Assembly: GCA_036443405.1 (NCBI GenBank)
Contig: JAZFYD010000031.1
Span: forward strand, 1 to 21,793
Source: JAZFYD01 sp036443405
GTDB lineage: Bacteria; Planctomycetota; PLA2
Direction: 5' to 3'
Length of the DNA: 21,793 bases
Position numbers and translations under genes: made by a program
Part shown: positions 14,014 to 21,793 of the stretch, one piece after another
Position numbering within the stretch: the stretch's first letter is position 1
Layout: every line of letters begins with the position of its first letter
Notes under the pieces: model-generated
The model's database searches: none
Told to the model about the DNA's origin: nothing
Seen by the model: the letters and a program-made list of their open reading frames with translations, nothing else

Positions 14014-15078
14014 TCAGCGCCGCCAAACCGGGAGCCGAAGGGTTGCCGTCGTTCCTTCGCCGGGCGCGGAGGTCAAATCCAGCGTACCGCCCAGCAGCCG
14101 CGCGAGGCGCCGGGCGATCGGCAAACCGAGGCCGGTGCCCTCCCCGTCGGGATCCAGCCTCACGTATTCCTCGAACACCCGCTCGAGTTGTTCCTGCGGG
14201 ATGCCTGGACCGGTATCCGCGACCTCGATCACGGCAGTGTCGCCGTCTTTGAATCCCCGCAGTGTGACCCGGCCGTCCGGCGTGTACTTGATGCCGTTGG
14301 AGAGAAGGTTCATCACGATCCGCCGGACCTTGGCGCCGTCGGTGCAAAGGATGATCGTGCCCTCGCACGATACGTCGAGTTGCAGCCCTCTCGATGCGGC
14401 CAACGGGCGCGCGTCCTCGACCTCGCTCGCGAGCATCTCGCGGAGCGGGAATTCGTCCGGAACGACGTCGTCGAAACCAGCGTCGATGCGCGACACCTGC
14501 AACACGTCGCCGATGATCGCTAGCACTTTCTCCGCGTTTCGCCCAACACTCTCGAGCGCCTGGGCCTGTGGCTCCGCCAACGTCCCGAGCGTTCCGGTTC
14601 GCAACAGGTCGAGATGGCCGAGCAGCGATTGCAAAGGTGCGCGCAACTCATGCGACAGCCCGCCGAGCAGCGTCTGCCGGACCGCGGCCGCCCGGGCGTC
14701 GTTGACGATGTGCGCGCAGCGGCCGGCAAGCATTCCGACGATCGCGCGGGTCGGCTCGGGAAGGTCTCCGCGCACGGCCAGCGCACCGACCCACCGCCCG
14801 TCGACGAGCAGCGGCCACGCCATGCAGTCGCCGCTAACGACCGGCTCTCCGGTTTCGCGCGCCTTTGTTGCCAGTGCCTGATCCGGACTCTCCCCGGCGC
14901 ACTCCGAGACGGCGAGCCCGGCGCCGCCCTCGCTCCAAACACACGCGCCGGTGAGTCCGATCTCGCCGACGAGGTCCCTCGCGATTCCGCACAGCGCGCC
15001 CTGCGCGTCGGTGTAGGAACCCACGCGATTGGTGAGCCGCACCAAACCGTCCAACAATCTCTCGTGTAGTCCGCTCAT
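14014..15078 (-). CDS. cytoplasmic GAF-domain sensor histidine kinase
   Basis: A 354-residue sensor kinase without membrane spans. An N-terminal GAF-like domain (about 5-130) is followed by the phosphoacceptor box LSHELRAPLQSLLGHL with His143. The ATP-binding domain follows: N box NLLSNGIKYT at 257-266, G1 DTGPGIP at 288-294, G2 GTGLGLPIARRLARLLGG at 314-331. I start at the ATG at 15078, 23 bases after the stop of glcF; the frame is open for 121 more codons but would overlap glcF deeply. No response regulator is in the window. Being in one run with the glycolate oxidase genes, it may sense a metabolite or redox state linked to them; this is inference. Confidence 0.9.
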   Translation of the reverse strand: MSGLHERLLDGLVRLTNRVGSYTDAQGALCGIARDLVGEIGLTGACVWSEGGAGLAVSECAGESPDQALATKARETGEPVVSGDCMAWPLLVDGRWVGALAVRGDLPEPTRAIVGMLAGRCAHIVNDARAAAVRQTLLGGLSHELRAPLQSLLGHLDLLRTGTLGTLAEPQAQALESVGRNAEKVLAIIGDVLQVSRIDAGFDDVVPDEFPLREMLASEVEDARPLAASRGLQLDVSCEGTIILCTDGAKVRRIVMNLLSNGIKYTPDGRVTLRGFKDGDTAVIEVADTGPGIPQEQLERVFEEYVRLDPDGEGTGLGLPIARRLARLLGGTLDLTSAPGEGTTATLRLPVWRR

Positions 15079-15101
15079 CCGCCTAGCCGGATTTTCGCAC
15101 G

Positions 15102-16208
15102 TTATCGCGCAGTTTGGTGGACTCTCAACGCCTCCGCGATGAGGCTGACCGGGTGTCGGACCTCGATGGATAGCCCGCGCTCGCGCAGGCCGCGCCACAA
15201 CCAGAACATGCAGCCAGGGTTGGCCGTCGCCACGATGTCGGCGCCGCTTTGTTCGATCGCGTCGAGTTTGCTCGCCCGAACATCGCGCGCGAGGTCCGCA
15301 CTCACCGCCATGTAGAGGCCGCCGGCGCCGCAGCAGCGGTCGGCGCCGGGGAGTTCCTGCAATTCGATCCCGTCGATGTTCTCCAGCAACCCACCCACAT
15401 GGATGTCCTGCGCATGCTGAAGATGACATGGTGCATCCCACACGACTTTTTGCGCGGGCGAAATTCTCGCTCCGGCCAGCGCGCGCCCACCGGACGCGAT
15501 CTCATCCAGGATGAGCTTCGTCACGTCCGTGATGCCGTCCGTCACGCTGCAACCGGCGGCGGTGGAAACGACCATGTCGTATTCGCGGCCCAAACGATCG
15601 ATCGCAGCGCGTTCCGATTCATCCGGCAGGCCGGCGTGGCGCAGAAGCGCGCCGCAACATCGTTGCGTGGTCGGCGCCTCCACCGCGTAACCGAGTTGCG
15701 TGAGAACCAACGCGGCGTCGTGCGCGAGGTGGGGATAGAGCGCGGGCGTCACGCACCCGAGGTGCAACGCGATCCTGGCGCGCGGCTTCGGCGGCGGCGC
15801 CGGCCACGCGCCGGCCTCTCTTGCGCGCGGCACCTTGCCGAGCATCCGGCCGCCGGCCGCCAGCGCGCGAACGAGGTGGGTGCGGGGTAGCAGGTATTTC
15901 AAGAACCAACGCGTCCACTTCTTCGGCGGACCGAGCCGGCGCCGTCCCTCCTCGAGCAAGTCGCCGTACGCCACACCGGAGGGGCACGCGGTCTCGCACG
16001 CCAGACAACCGATGCAACGGTCGATGTGCGGCGCGACATCGGCGGGACCAAGTGCGCTCTGCGTGTCGTCGGTGAGCAGCGCCTCCAGCAACTGGATCCG
16101 CCCGCGCGGCGAATCGGCCTCCTCGCCCAACTCGATATAGGTCGGGCACACCGGCAGGCAAAGCCCGCAGTGCACACACGCGCGCGTGGCGTCGCGCCAA
16201 TCACTCAT
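15102..16208 (-). CDS. glcF: glycolate oxidase iron-sulfur subunit
   Basis: A 368-residue iron-sulfur subunit that passes electrons from the flavin subunits to the respiratory chain. Two 4Fe-4S ferredoxin motifs lie at C11/C14/C17/C21 (CVHCGLCLPVCP) and C65/C68/C71/C75 (CIGCLACETACP). Two CCG domains follow (RCCGALLRHAG at 183-193 and RCCGAGGLYM at 291-300). Order and length match GlcF of glycolate oxidase. A related lactate or other 2-hydroxyacid oxidase is possible. The ATG overlaps the glcE stop by four bases. Confidence 0.94.
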   Translation of the reverse strand: MSDWRDATRACVHCGLCLPVCPTYIELGEEADSPRGRIQLLEALLTDDTQSALGPADVAPHIDRCIGCLACETACPSGVAYGDLLEEGRRRLGPPKKWTRWFLKYLLPRTHLVRALAAGGRMLGKVPRAREAGAWPAPPPKPRARIALHLGCVTPALYPHLAHDAALVLTQLGYAVEAPTTQRCCGALLRHAGLPDESERAAIDRLGREYDMVVSTAAGCSVTDGITDVTKLILDEIASGGRALAGARISPAQKVVWDAPCHLQHAQDIHVGGLLENIDGIELQELPGADRCCGAGGLYMAVSADLARDVRASKLDAIEQSGADIVATANPGCMFWLWRGLRERGLSIEVRHPVSLIAEALRVHQTAR

Positions 16209-16987
16209 CGTTTCGCGGTCCCCGAAAGCGCCGCCTCGAGGCGATCCCAGAGCGGCCCAGTACGCTCAACCGATTCCGCGCGGGTTCCGATGCGGTTCAC
16301 ACCGGCCAGAAAGACATCGCCCGGCTGCGGAACGCGGCCACCCGTCTCGTCGAGCGCGCAGACGGTGCGCACTTGGCCCCACGCGTCGCGAAGCGCTCGG
16401 CGCGCAGTATCGGGATCGCATGCCTGATATCCGGCCGGCGCGGATTCCCCGGCGCGCAGAAACAAAACGGTATCGCCGTTCCAGACCGCGCTGCCCGGCG
16501 CGGCGCGCGCCTCGTGCCACGGTGTGTCGCGGGAGATCGCCGCGTGCCAACCCCGCGGTGCCGGCCGAAGCCGCAGGGTCGCCTCGACGACAAACCCCAA
16601 ACGGTTCCCCGCACCGACAAACGCCCTCGTCAGGTCGTAGCCCGCGACATTTTTCACGACCCGCCCACCGAAACGCACGAGGCTGCCGTCTTTCAACACC
16701 GCGCGGACGCCGAGCACCTGCGCGCGCGTGGGGCCCAACAGGTCCCACAGCAGATCGCCGCAGCCGCAGCCGATCCAGTCCGCGACGGTGGAGTCGGGCC
16801 GGTCCGACGCGAACAGCCACGGCGCGGCCAACTCCTCGACGGCCCCGCAAGACACGCCGGCGCCGACGGTGACGACGCTATCGTCCACCTCGCCGATCGC
16901 GTCGAGCGCGCTGCGATCGACCGTGTCCGCACCCGCGCGGACCTGCGCCTGCAACTCGGCGATGGCGCGCGGATCAACCAACGACAC
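16205..16987 (-). CDS. glcE: glycolate oxidase FAD-binding subunit GlcE
   Basis: A 260-residue short flavin subunit. The signature GGRVVKNVAGYDL (107-119) is specific to GlcE, and GCGCGDLLWDLLGPTR (73-88) fits the FAD-binding fold. It is markedly shorter than the enterobacterial protein (about 350 residues), with the loss in the C-terminal half. The start is GTG at 16987, preceded by GGAAGGA with an eight-base gap. It overlaps the end of glcD by 14 bases and the start of glcF by four, so the three subunits are translationally coupled. Confidence 0.92.
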   Translation of the reverse strand: MSLVDPRAIAELQAQVRAGADTVDRSALDAIGEVDDSVVTVGAGVSCGAVEELAAPWLFASDRPDSTVADWIGCGCGDLLWDLLGPTRAQVLGVRAVLKDGSLVRFGGRVVKNVAGYDLTRAFVGAGNRLGFVVEATLRLRPAPRGWHAAISRDTPWHEARAAPGSAVWNGDTVLFLRAGESAPAGYQACDPDTARRALRDAWGQVRTVCALDETGGRVPQPGDVFLAGVNRIGTRAESVERTGPLWDRLEAALSGTAKR

Positions 16988-18374
16988 GTTCCGCGTCCTT
17001 CCGGCGAATCGCCTCCGCGCAAACCTTGGGACCCGGCAGGAGCTTGCCGGGATTCAGCCGCCTCTTCGGATCGAACGCGTGGCGGACGCGCTCCATCGCA
17101 GCGAGCGAGGCCTCGTCGAACAGAAGCGGCATGAACTCGCGTTTCTCGACGCCGATGCCGTGCTCGCCGGTCAGCGTCCCGCCGAGTTCGACACAGATCG
17201 CGGCGATCTCGCGCCCGGCCGCCGCGACCGCGTCCGTCTGGTCGCGCGAATATCCGAGAAGCGGATGCAGGTTGCCGTCACCGGCGTGGAACACGTTCAC
17301 GCACGGCAGGCCGCGCTGCTCGGCGGCGGCGTGCACCCGGCGAATCGCTTCGGCCATTTTGCCGCGCGGAACCACACCATCCATGACGTAGCACTCCTCG
17401 CCGATGCGTCCCATCGCGCCGAACGCGCCCTTTCGACCGCGCCACCACTTCGCCCGCTCGTCCTCGGTGCGCGATCGCCGCGCGGACCAACGCTCCTCGA
17501 AAAACCGCGCGGCCTCCTCGGCCTCCGCCGCGGTCCCGTCGACCTCGGCGAGCAACACGGCGGCCGCGTCGCGCGGAAACCCCGCGGCGAACAGCGACTC
17601 CTCGACGGCGGCCACCGCGCGCTGGTCCAGGATCTCGAGCGCGGCCGGAACGAGGCCCGCCGACAGGACCTCCGTGACACACGCACACGCTTCCTCCATG
17701 GTCGGGAAATCCAGGAGCAGCGTGGCCGTGGCCTCGGGAATCGGCAGCAGACCGAGCACAGCCTCGGTGACGATACCCAACGTGCCCTCGCTGCCGATCA
17801 CCAGCGAAAGCAGCGACTCGTCGGTGATCTCGTGCACGACGCCACAGACATCCACCAGCGTCACGGCGCGCACGTGATCGGTGGTTGTCCCGTAGCGCAA
17901 GCAGTGTGGCCCGCCGGCGCCCGTGGCGATGTTGCCGCCGATCGTCGACGCAATCTGGCTCGAAGGATCGGGCGCAAAAAACAGCCCGTGCGGCGCGGCC
18001 GCCGCGCTCACCGCAGCGTTCACGACGCCGGCCTCCACGCGCATGCTGAATCCCTCGACGTCGAGGTCAAGGATCGAATCCATCTTCGAAAGTTCGAGCA
18101 CCACGCCGTCGCAACACGGCCGCGCCCCACCGGCGAGCCCGGTGCCCGCCCCGCGCGCGACGACGGGCAAGTTGAGTTCCGCGAGCACGCGCATCGCGTC
18201 CGCGACCTCCGCCGTGCTTTCGGCGTAGACGACCGCGAGCGGCGATTCGCGAAACAGCATCAGCGCGTCGCACTCATGCACAAAGCGCGTCGCGGCGTCG
18301 GTGCGGACGCGTCCGGCGGGCAACCGTCGCGTGAGCGCCGCGACGGCGGCCGAGTGGTCGGTGCTGCCCGTCAG
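16974..18374 (-). CDS. glcD: glycolate oxidase catalytic subunit GlcD, probable CTG start
   Basis: A 466-residue FAD-linked oxidase that oxidises glycolate or a similar 2-hydroxyacid. The FAD-binding part has VVARGAGTGLAGGA and PDPSSQIASTIGGNIATGAG. The C-terminus carries TGEHGIGVEKREFM and FDPKRRLNPGKLLP, as usual for GlcD/lactate dehydrogenase D-type enzymes. No ATG or GTG lies between the upstream in-frame stop and the conserved N-terminus. The CTG at 18374-18372 has AGGAGG seven bases upstream and overlaps the previous stop as CTGA, mirroring the ATGA overlaps elsewhere. A TTG at 18323 is the only other option, but it has no ribosome site and would drop the family-like N-terminal helix (TDHSAAVAALTRRLP). 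Confidence 0.93.
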   Translation of the reverse strand: MTGSTDHSAAVAALTRRLPAGRVRTDAATRFVHECDALMLFRESPLAVVYAESTAEVADAMRVLAELNLPVVARGAGTGLAGGARPCCDGVVLELSKMDSILDLDVEGFSMRVEAGVVNAAVSAAAAPHGLFFAPDPSSQIASTIGGNIATGAGGPHCLRYGTTTDHVRAVTLVDVCGVVHEITDESLLSLVIGSEGTLGIVTEAVLGLLPIPEATATLLLDFPTMEEACACVTEVLSAGLVPAALEILDQRAVAAVEESLFAAGFPRDAAAVLLAEVDGTAAEAEEAARFFEERWSARRSRTEDERAKWWRGRKGAFGAMGRIGEECYVMDGVVPRGKMAEAIRRVHAAAEQRGLPCVNVFHAGDGNLHPLLGYSRDQTDAVAAAGREIAAICVELGGTLTGEHGIGVEKREFMPLLFDEASLAAMERVRHAFDPKRRLNPGKLLPGPKVCAEAIRRKDAERVVG

Positions 18375-20857
18375 CGCTTGTCCTCCTGCGCCGCATCATA
18401 CGCCGCCCACGCCCCCCAATAGACGCCGAGGCGCGAGCGCGCCTCCACGGGAACCTCGAGCCCCGAGAGCGAGCGGAGGCGCTGATCCGCGAACGCGAGC
18501 CACGGCGGCGGCTGCTCCATCGCCGAAAACGCGCACACCAGGACTGCGAGGTTGTCCCGCAAGGCCGCACGCAGCATCGGCCGCTCCTTCGCACGTTTTT
18601 CGAGCTGATCGAAGAGATCGTGCAGGATCGCTTCGGGGATCCCCTTCCCGGGATCCTGCGGGCGCAACAGGAACCCGATGAGGCCGTTCATGGTCTTGTC
18701 CGAGACCTTGCCTTCTTTCAGTTTGCTGATGTAGAAGCCCGCGAACTCCTCGCCGCTCACGCGCACGTCGTTTCTCCCAACGCGCACCAGCAGTTTGCGA
18801 TTTCGGATGTCGCGCCAGTCTCTGATCTTCTCGTGATCGAAAAACGCGGCGTGGGTCCACGCGGAAAACCGTTTCCAGATTCCGCGCTCCTCCGCAAAAG
18901 CGGCCACGGCTTGCCCGGCCAGCGCCCGTGCGTCGGCATCGCGCGACCCGGTCGGCCGGATGCGCAATCCACCAGCCAACGGCCCCATGCGCAGCGCGAG
19001 CGCGACGCCGCACAGTCGAGTGTGTGGGTCCGGCCGTTTCAATAACGCCATCGCCCCGGCCGCGTCGGCGCCTTCACCGAGCATTCGCTCCGCAGCGACG
19101 GACGCCACGAGCGCGGGCTCCGTCCGGCAGATCTCGAGCAGGCGGTCGCGATGCGGGCCGGGATCCTTGGCAACCGCCGTGAACAACCGGAAGCGATCGC
19201 GATAGGACAGCGACGCGGCCTGACCGAGCAGCGCGCCCTGCGCATCGCGGTCACCGCGTTCGGCGAGGGTCAGGAGTTCGCTCGAGGCGGCGCCGGTCGC
19301 GTACCGCAGCGCGAGGGCCTTGGCGTCATCGGTACCGAACCCGGCGAGCAGCCGAAGCAGGTCCTGCCGTTCCTCGTCCAGAGAGGTGCGTTCGAGTCGG
19401 CGCGCGACAAGCCCGAGCACGTGCGTCAGGCTCGCACCTTCGACCGGGACCGGCTCCGACGCGTCCTCCGGTAGCGCCACGCACAGTTCGATCTCGCCGC
19501 TCTTCACGCCGAACGTGTGAATAGTGAGGCGCTCGAATTCGAGTGCGCGGCGCAACAGGCGCCGGTCGCCGCCGCTCGTGAGTCCCGGCGGCGGCCCGAG
19601 GAAGTCCGCGCCCGGACCCTTGCGCGACGGAACCAGGACCCCGACGAACCGCCGGCGACCGGAACTGCGACCCGATTCGCGTTTCAGACCAAGGCTCGTG
19701 TGCAGCGGTTGGTACGACGGTACGTCCGAGCGCACGACCTCGGCGATACGCGGCGGATCTCCGGGCCGACCGCGCACGAGCACGACGCGCAGGAAGCGCA
19801 CGAGGCGCGAGTCGGTCGGTCGCGGCAGCTCTTTGTCCTCGCGCGCCTCGAACGCGCCGGCGTAACTCGCGAGTTCGTTCCCGCGATGGCCCCACGCGCA
19901 AGCCATGAGATCGAGCACGCTTTCCTGCAGCGGCCCAATCTCGCCGAGGCTGTCGAACGCGGCCCGCGCGAGCTCGTACCGGTTCGCGGCCGGCATCCGC
20001 GCGTCGCACAAAAGCTCCAGAAGGAGCGGCGGCGCCCCGGCCGCGAACGCGGCGTCATCGTGCATGCGCGACGCGATGCCCCCTGCGAGGGCCAACACGC
20101 CGGCCATGTCGAGGCCGCCCGCCCGATACGCACGCAGCAAGAGTTCACGGCCATGGCGCCCGCGCACGAGCGGCGCCAGTCGCAACAGGGCGCCCTCGTC
20201 GAGAATCGACGGGAGGTAGAGCATCGACGCGGTTTGCGATACGAGATCGGACAGCGGCCCGTCCGAAGCGGTGTTTCGGGATACGGCCCGCAGCGTCGGC
20301 AGGAGCTGGTCGCGGATCAGAAATCGCGTGCGGAGACCGGGGGTCGCCCGGCCATCGAGCACGCGCACGACGCGCACGACCTCGGCGAACATCTGAAGGC
20401 GCACCTTCGGACCGAGTGCGGGTGCCTCGAGGATGCGCCGGCCGTAGTCGAGCAGCAGGTCGAGGGTGCCGGTCCGCACTTGCGCCGGCGGCGCGTACAC
20501 CGCGCCGAGCGCGCGCAGCCCCGCGACCGCCGTTCGGTGCTCCTCGGCCAACCCACGTGATTGGAGTTCCTCGCCCTCAAACGGCGGAACCTGAAGCGCC
20601 GGCTCGAGCACCTGGAGGAAGAGTTCCGCCAACGTGTAAGCCCGGTCCTTCAACCTCACCTGGACGGGCGCCGCGTCGATGAAGCGGTTGCCACGATGAA
20701 TCGACTCGAGCGCGCGAACCATGCTCCGGCGTTCGCCTGCGCCGGCTTTTCTCCAGCGCGCGTAGATCGCATTCTCGCGGGGGCGACCACGCAAGCGCCG
20801 CCAATCCTCGCCGGCAACGACGGGGGCGAGGAGCAACACAACAACGAGCGCGCGCAT
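18371..20857 (-). CDS. large secreted helical protein of unknown function
   Basis: An 828-residue exported protein. Residues 1-16 are a signal peptide (MRALVVVLLLAPVVAG). The rest is rich in Ala, Leu and Arg and looks helical and repeat-like, similar to HEAT/armadillo-type or TPR-less scaffolds, without a motif I can name. Residues about 620-680 (TEPALVASVAAERMLGEGAD and what follows) look like HEAT repeats. It is the first gene of the six-gene run and overlaps glcD by four bases. Its start is at 20857, with no clear ribosome site. Confidence 0.85.
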   Translation of the reverse strand: MRALVVVLLLAPVVAGEDWRRLRGRPRENAIYARWRKAGAGERRSMVRALESIHRGNRFIDAAPVQVRLKDRAYTLAELFLQVLEPALQVPPFEGEELQSRGLAEEHRTAVAGLRALGAVYAPPAQVRTGTLDLLLDYGRRILEAPALGPKVRLQMFAEVVRVVRVLDGRATPGLRTRFLIRDQLLPTLRAVSRNTASDGPLSDLVSQTASMLYLPSILDEGALLRLAPLVRGRHGRELLLRAYRAGGLDMAGVLALAGGIASRMHDDAAFAAGAPPLLLELLCDARMPAANRYELARAAFDSLGEIGPLQESVLDLMACAWGHRGNELASYAGAFEAREDKELPRPTDSRLVRFLRVVLVRGRPGDPPRIAEVVRSDVPSYQPLHTSLGLKRESGRSSGRRRFVGVLVPSRKGPGADFLGPPPGLTSGGDRRLLRRALEFERLTIHTFGVKSGEIELCVALPEDASEPVPVEGASLTHVLGLVARRLERTSLDEERQDLLRLLAGFGTDDAKALALRYATGAASSELLTLAERGDRDAQGALLGQAASLSYRDRFRLFTAVAKDPGPHRDRLLEICRTEPALVASVAAERMLGEGADAAGAMALLKRPDPHTRLCGVALALRMGPLAGGLRIRPTGSRDADARALAGQAVAAFAEERGIWKRFSAWTHAAFFDHEKIRDWRDIRNRKLLVRVGRNDVRVSGEEFAGFYISKLKEGKVSDKTMNGLIGFLLRPQDPGKGIPEAILHDLFDQLEKRAKERPMLRAALRDNLAVLVCAFSAMEQPPPWLAFADQRLRSLSGLEVPVEARSRLGVYWGAWAAYDAAQEDKR

Positions 20858-20929
20858 GAAGACGCGATAGTGTAGTACGCGCCTTGGCCCCGGGCTGTCA
20901 CAGCGGCGGTGGCGTCTGGCCGCGGTCCC

Positions 20930-21075
20930 TAGCCCGGGTTATTCACGAGGCGGGCGCGTTGCTTCTGCACGGTTGGACAAAAAGGCCCCTTCTGTACGCG
21001 CGGTCTACGCTTGAAGTTCGGACGAACGCCTTCTGGGCGAGTCCAGAACGCTCGTCTTCTGAATAATCCGGGCTA
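20930..21075. repeat. 146-bp element with 15-bp inverted ends
   Basis: TAGCCCGGGTTATTC (20930-20944) matches the reverse complement of GAATAATCCGGGCTA (21061-21075) at 14 of 15 positions. There is no coding capacity. The right end recurs at 21594-21627. This looks like a MITE- or REP-like element. Confidence 0.6.
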
Positions 21076-21076
21076 G
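21043..21076. repeat. 34-bp direct repeat, copy 1
   Basis: This copy matches 21594-21627 at 32 of 34 positions (core CCAGAACGCTCGTCTT, then AATCCGGGCTAG). The two copies bracket the small membrane ORF and the 27-bp inverted repeats. Confidence 0.7.
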
Positions 21077-21100
21077 TGGATTGGGCGGGGAGAGGAAGAA

Positions 21101-21127
21101 AACCACAGAGGCACAGAGTCACGGAGG
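21101..21127. repeat. 27-bp CACAGAG-type repeat, left arm
   Basis: AACCACAGAGGCACAGAGTC followed by ACGGAGG. It is the inverted partner of 21540-21567. Repeats of this CACAGAG-CACGGAG type are scattered through genomes of several bacterial phyla. Confidence 0.7.
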
Positions 21128-21167
21128 CGTTGCAGCGCGGATCGCGCGTGATCTAGCATTGGGAACC

Positions 21168-21395
21168 GTGACACTCGCCCTACTCGTGTACTGCGCGCTC
21201 CTTGGGCTGCCATATGCCGCGGCCTGGGGGATATCGCCGGCGGCAGGCATCGTGGCTGCACTGGGCGCACTAGCGTTCACAGTGCGATTCGTCTCTGGGC
21301 AGTCCTTTTTGGATGGGACGCTGAGGGTGCTACTCATTGCGCACAGCCTTGGATTCGCCGGTGCGTGTATCTGGTCGATTGCGCTAGCGCGTTGA
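21168..21395 (+). CDS. possible small membrane protein
   Basis: A 75-residue reading frame starting at GTG (21168), with two or three hydrophobic spans (LALLVYCALLGLPYAA, AGIVAALGALAFTVRF, VLLIAHSLGFAGACIW). The frame is open upstream to a TTG at 21081 but would then translate the repeat. It sits between inverted repeats and may be cargo or chance. No family is recognised. Confidence 0.45.
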   Translation: MTLALLVYCALLGLPYAAAWGISPAAGIVAALGALAFTVRFVSGQSFLDGTLRVLLIAHSLGFAGACIWSIALAR

Positions 21396-21539
21396 GCGCG
21401 GAACGCCGCGAGATTGAACTGGAAGAAAACCTGCACCGCAAAGACCTGTCGGCTTACGAGCGGTCGAATCCCCGCTGACCCGCGGAGACTCTCGAAAGAG
21501 TGCCCGGCGTCCGGTCGAACGTTTCGGCTCCTCTGCCGG

Positions 21540-21567
21540 CCTCCGTGCCTCAGTGTCTCTGTGGTTC
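21540..21567. repeat. 27-bp CACAGAG-type repeat, right arm
   Basis: The reverse complement (AACCACAGAGACACTGAGGC, then ACGGAGG) matches the left arm at 21101-21127 with a few differences. The pair encloses about 410 bp with the small membrane ORF. Confidence 0.7.
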
Positions 21568-21593
21568 CAAAAACGAACCAGCAAAGAGGCCTT

Positions 21594-21627
21594 CCAGAAC
21601 GCTCGTCTTGTGAGTAATCCGGGCTAG
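21594..21627. repeat. 34-bp direct repeat, copy 2
   Basis: This is the second copy of the repeat at 21043-21076. The CTA at 21624-21626 inside it is the stop codon of the minus-strand gene that enters from the right. Confidence 0.7.
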
Positions 21628-21793
21628 GGACGGTCGATGCGTTCGAGGAGTTGCTGATCGCCGCGGACCAGGGCGGCGTGCTCGAAGTCATCGGAGACCT
21701 TGAACACCAAGGACACGTAGATCCCCTCGTCCGTCTCCTCGGATTGCCTGTCGACGGGGTTCGCGACGGCGCTTGTGCCGTTGATCCTGGACA
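21624..21793 (-). CDS. C-terminal end of an unidentified protein (partial)
   Basis: The last 55 codons of a minus-strand gene that continues beyond the right edge. The protein ends DFEHAALVRGDQQLLERIDR followed by Pro, and contains EGIYVSLVFKVSDD, so it looks like real coding sequence. It shows no recognisable motif. Its stop TAG lies in the 34-bp repeat. Confidence 0.6.
   Translation of the reverse strand, partial: SRINGTSAVANPVDRQSEETDEGIYVSLVFKVSDDFEHAALVRGDQQLLERIDRP

Larger units (their letters stand above)
20858..21167. other. 310-bp intergenic region with repeats
   Basis: No gene is supported. A weak minus-strand promoter candidate for the 828-residue protein lies at about 20866-20905 (GTGACA and TACTAC, 18 bases apart). 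The rest is the short inverted-repeat element at 20930-21075 and the left arm of the cassette repeat at 21101. Confidence 0.4.

Noticed and set aside
21450..21490. tRNA-like T-arm (GGTCGAATCCCCGC)
   Set aside because: No anticodon arm, D-arm or acceptor stem can be drawn around it; it belongs to the repeat-rich cassette.

Overview
The window is GC-rich, almost free of tRNA or phage-type content, and nearly all of its genes lie on the minus strand. The gene mix suggests a member of the Planctomycetota or a close relative. It includes a zinc-ribbon/sulfatase-modifying-factor-like membrane protein, a UMF1-type transporter, an HNH protein, a signal peptidase with a very large insertion, an ECF sigma/anti-sigma pair, a sigma-28-type factor under a c-di-GMP riboswitch, and many short palindromic repeats. 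That assignment is inference from gene content, because no rRNA or marker gene is present.

Layout. (1) 1-1438: a palindrome array and a secreted protein resembling zinc metallopeptidases, with a degraded catalytic motif. (2) 1456-2636: a sigma-28 (FliA/WhiG)-type sigma factor with an intrinsic terminator behind it. In front lies a long leader carrying a class I c-di-GMP (GEMM-I) riboswitch and its own terminator hairpin. (3) 3040-4998: a zinc-ribbon + membrane segment + FGE-sulfatase-domain protein and a small inverted-repeat element. (4) 4996-7124: a compact three-gene operon of ECF sigma factor, membrane anti-sigma factor and small periplasmic protein. (5) 7296-8744: the only clear plus-strand genes, a Nudix hydrolase and a coiled-coil protein, ending in an intrinsic terminator. 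(6) 8769-12020: an apparent operon of a UMF1-family transporter, a four-helix membrane protein and a signal peptidase I fused to an N-terminal regulator-like region. (7) 12097-13355: palindrome arrays around an HNH endonuclease, plus an orphan plus-strand terminator. (8) 13356-20857: six tightly packed or overlapping genes, namely a large secreted protein, glycolate-oxidase-like glcD, glcE and glcF, a GAF-histidine kinase and a secreted protein. (9) 20858-21793: a repeat-rich region with a small membrane ORF, then the end of another minus-strand gene.

The most interesting points are as follows. The riboswitch appears to tie sigma-28 expression to c-di-GMP, with a visible switch between aptamer helix P1 and an antiterminator. 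A family of hairpin repeats keeps its loop (GTCA or GTTA) while its stems change on both sides. In two arrays the last hairpin contains the stop codon of the neighbouring gene. The glcD gene seems to start at a CTG codon overlapping the upstream stop as CTGA. The signal peptidase carries PadR/HAAS-like N-terminal modules.
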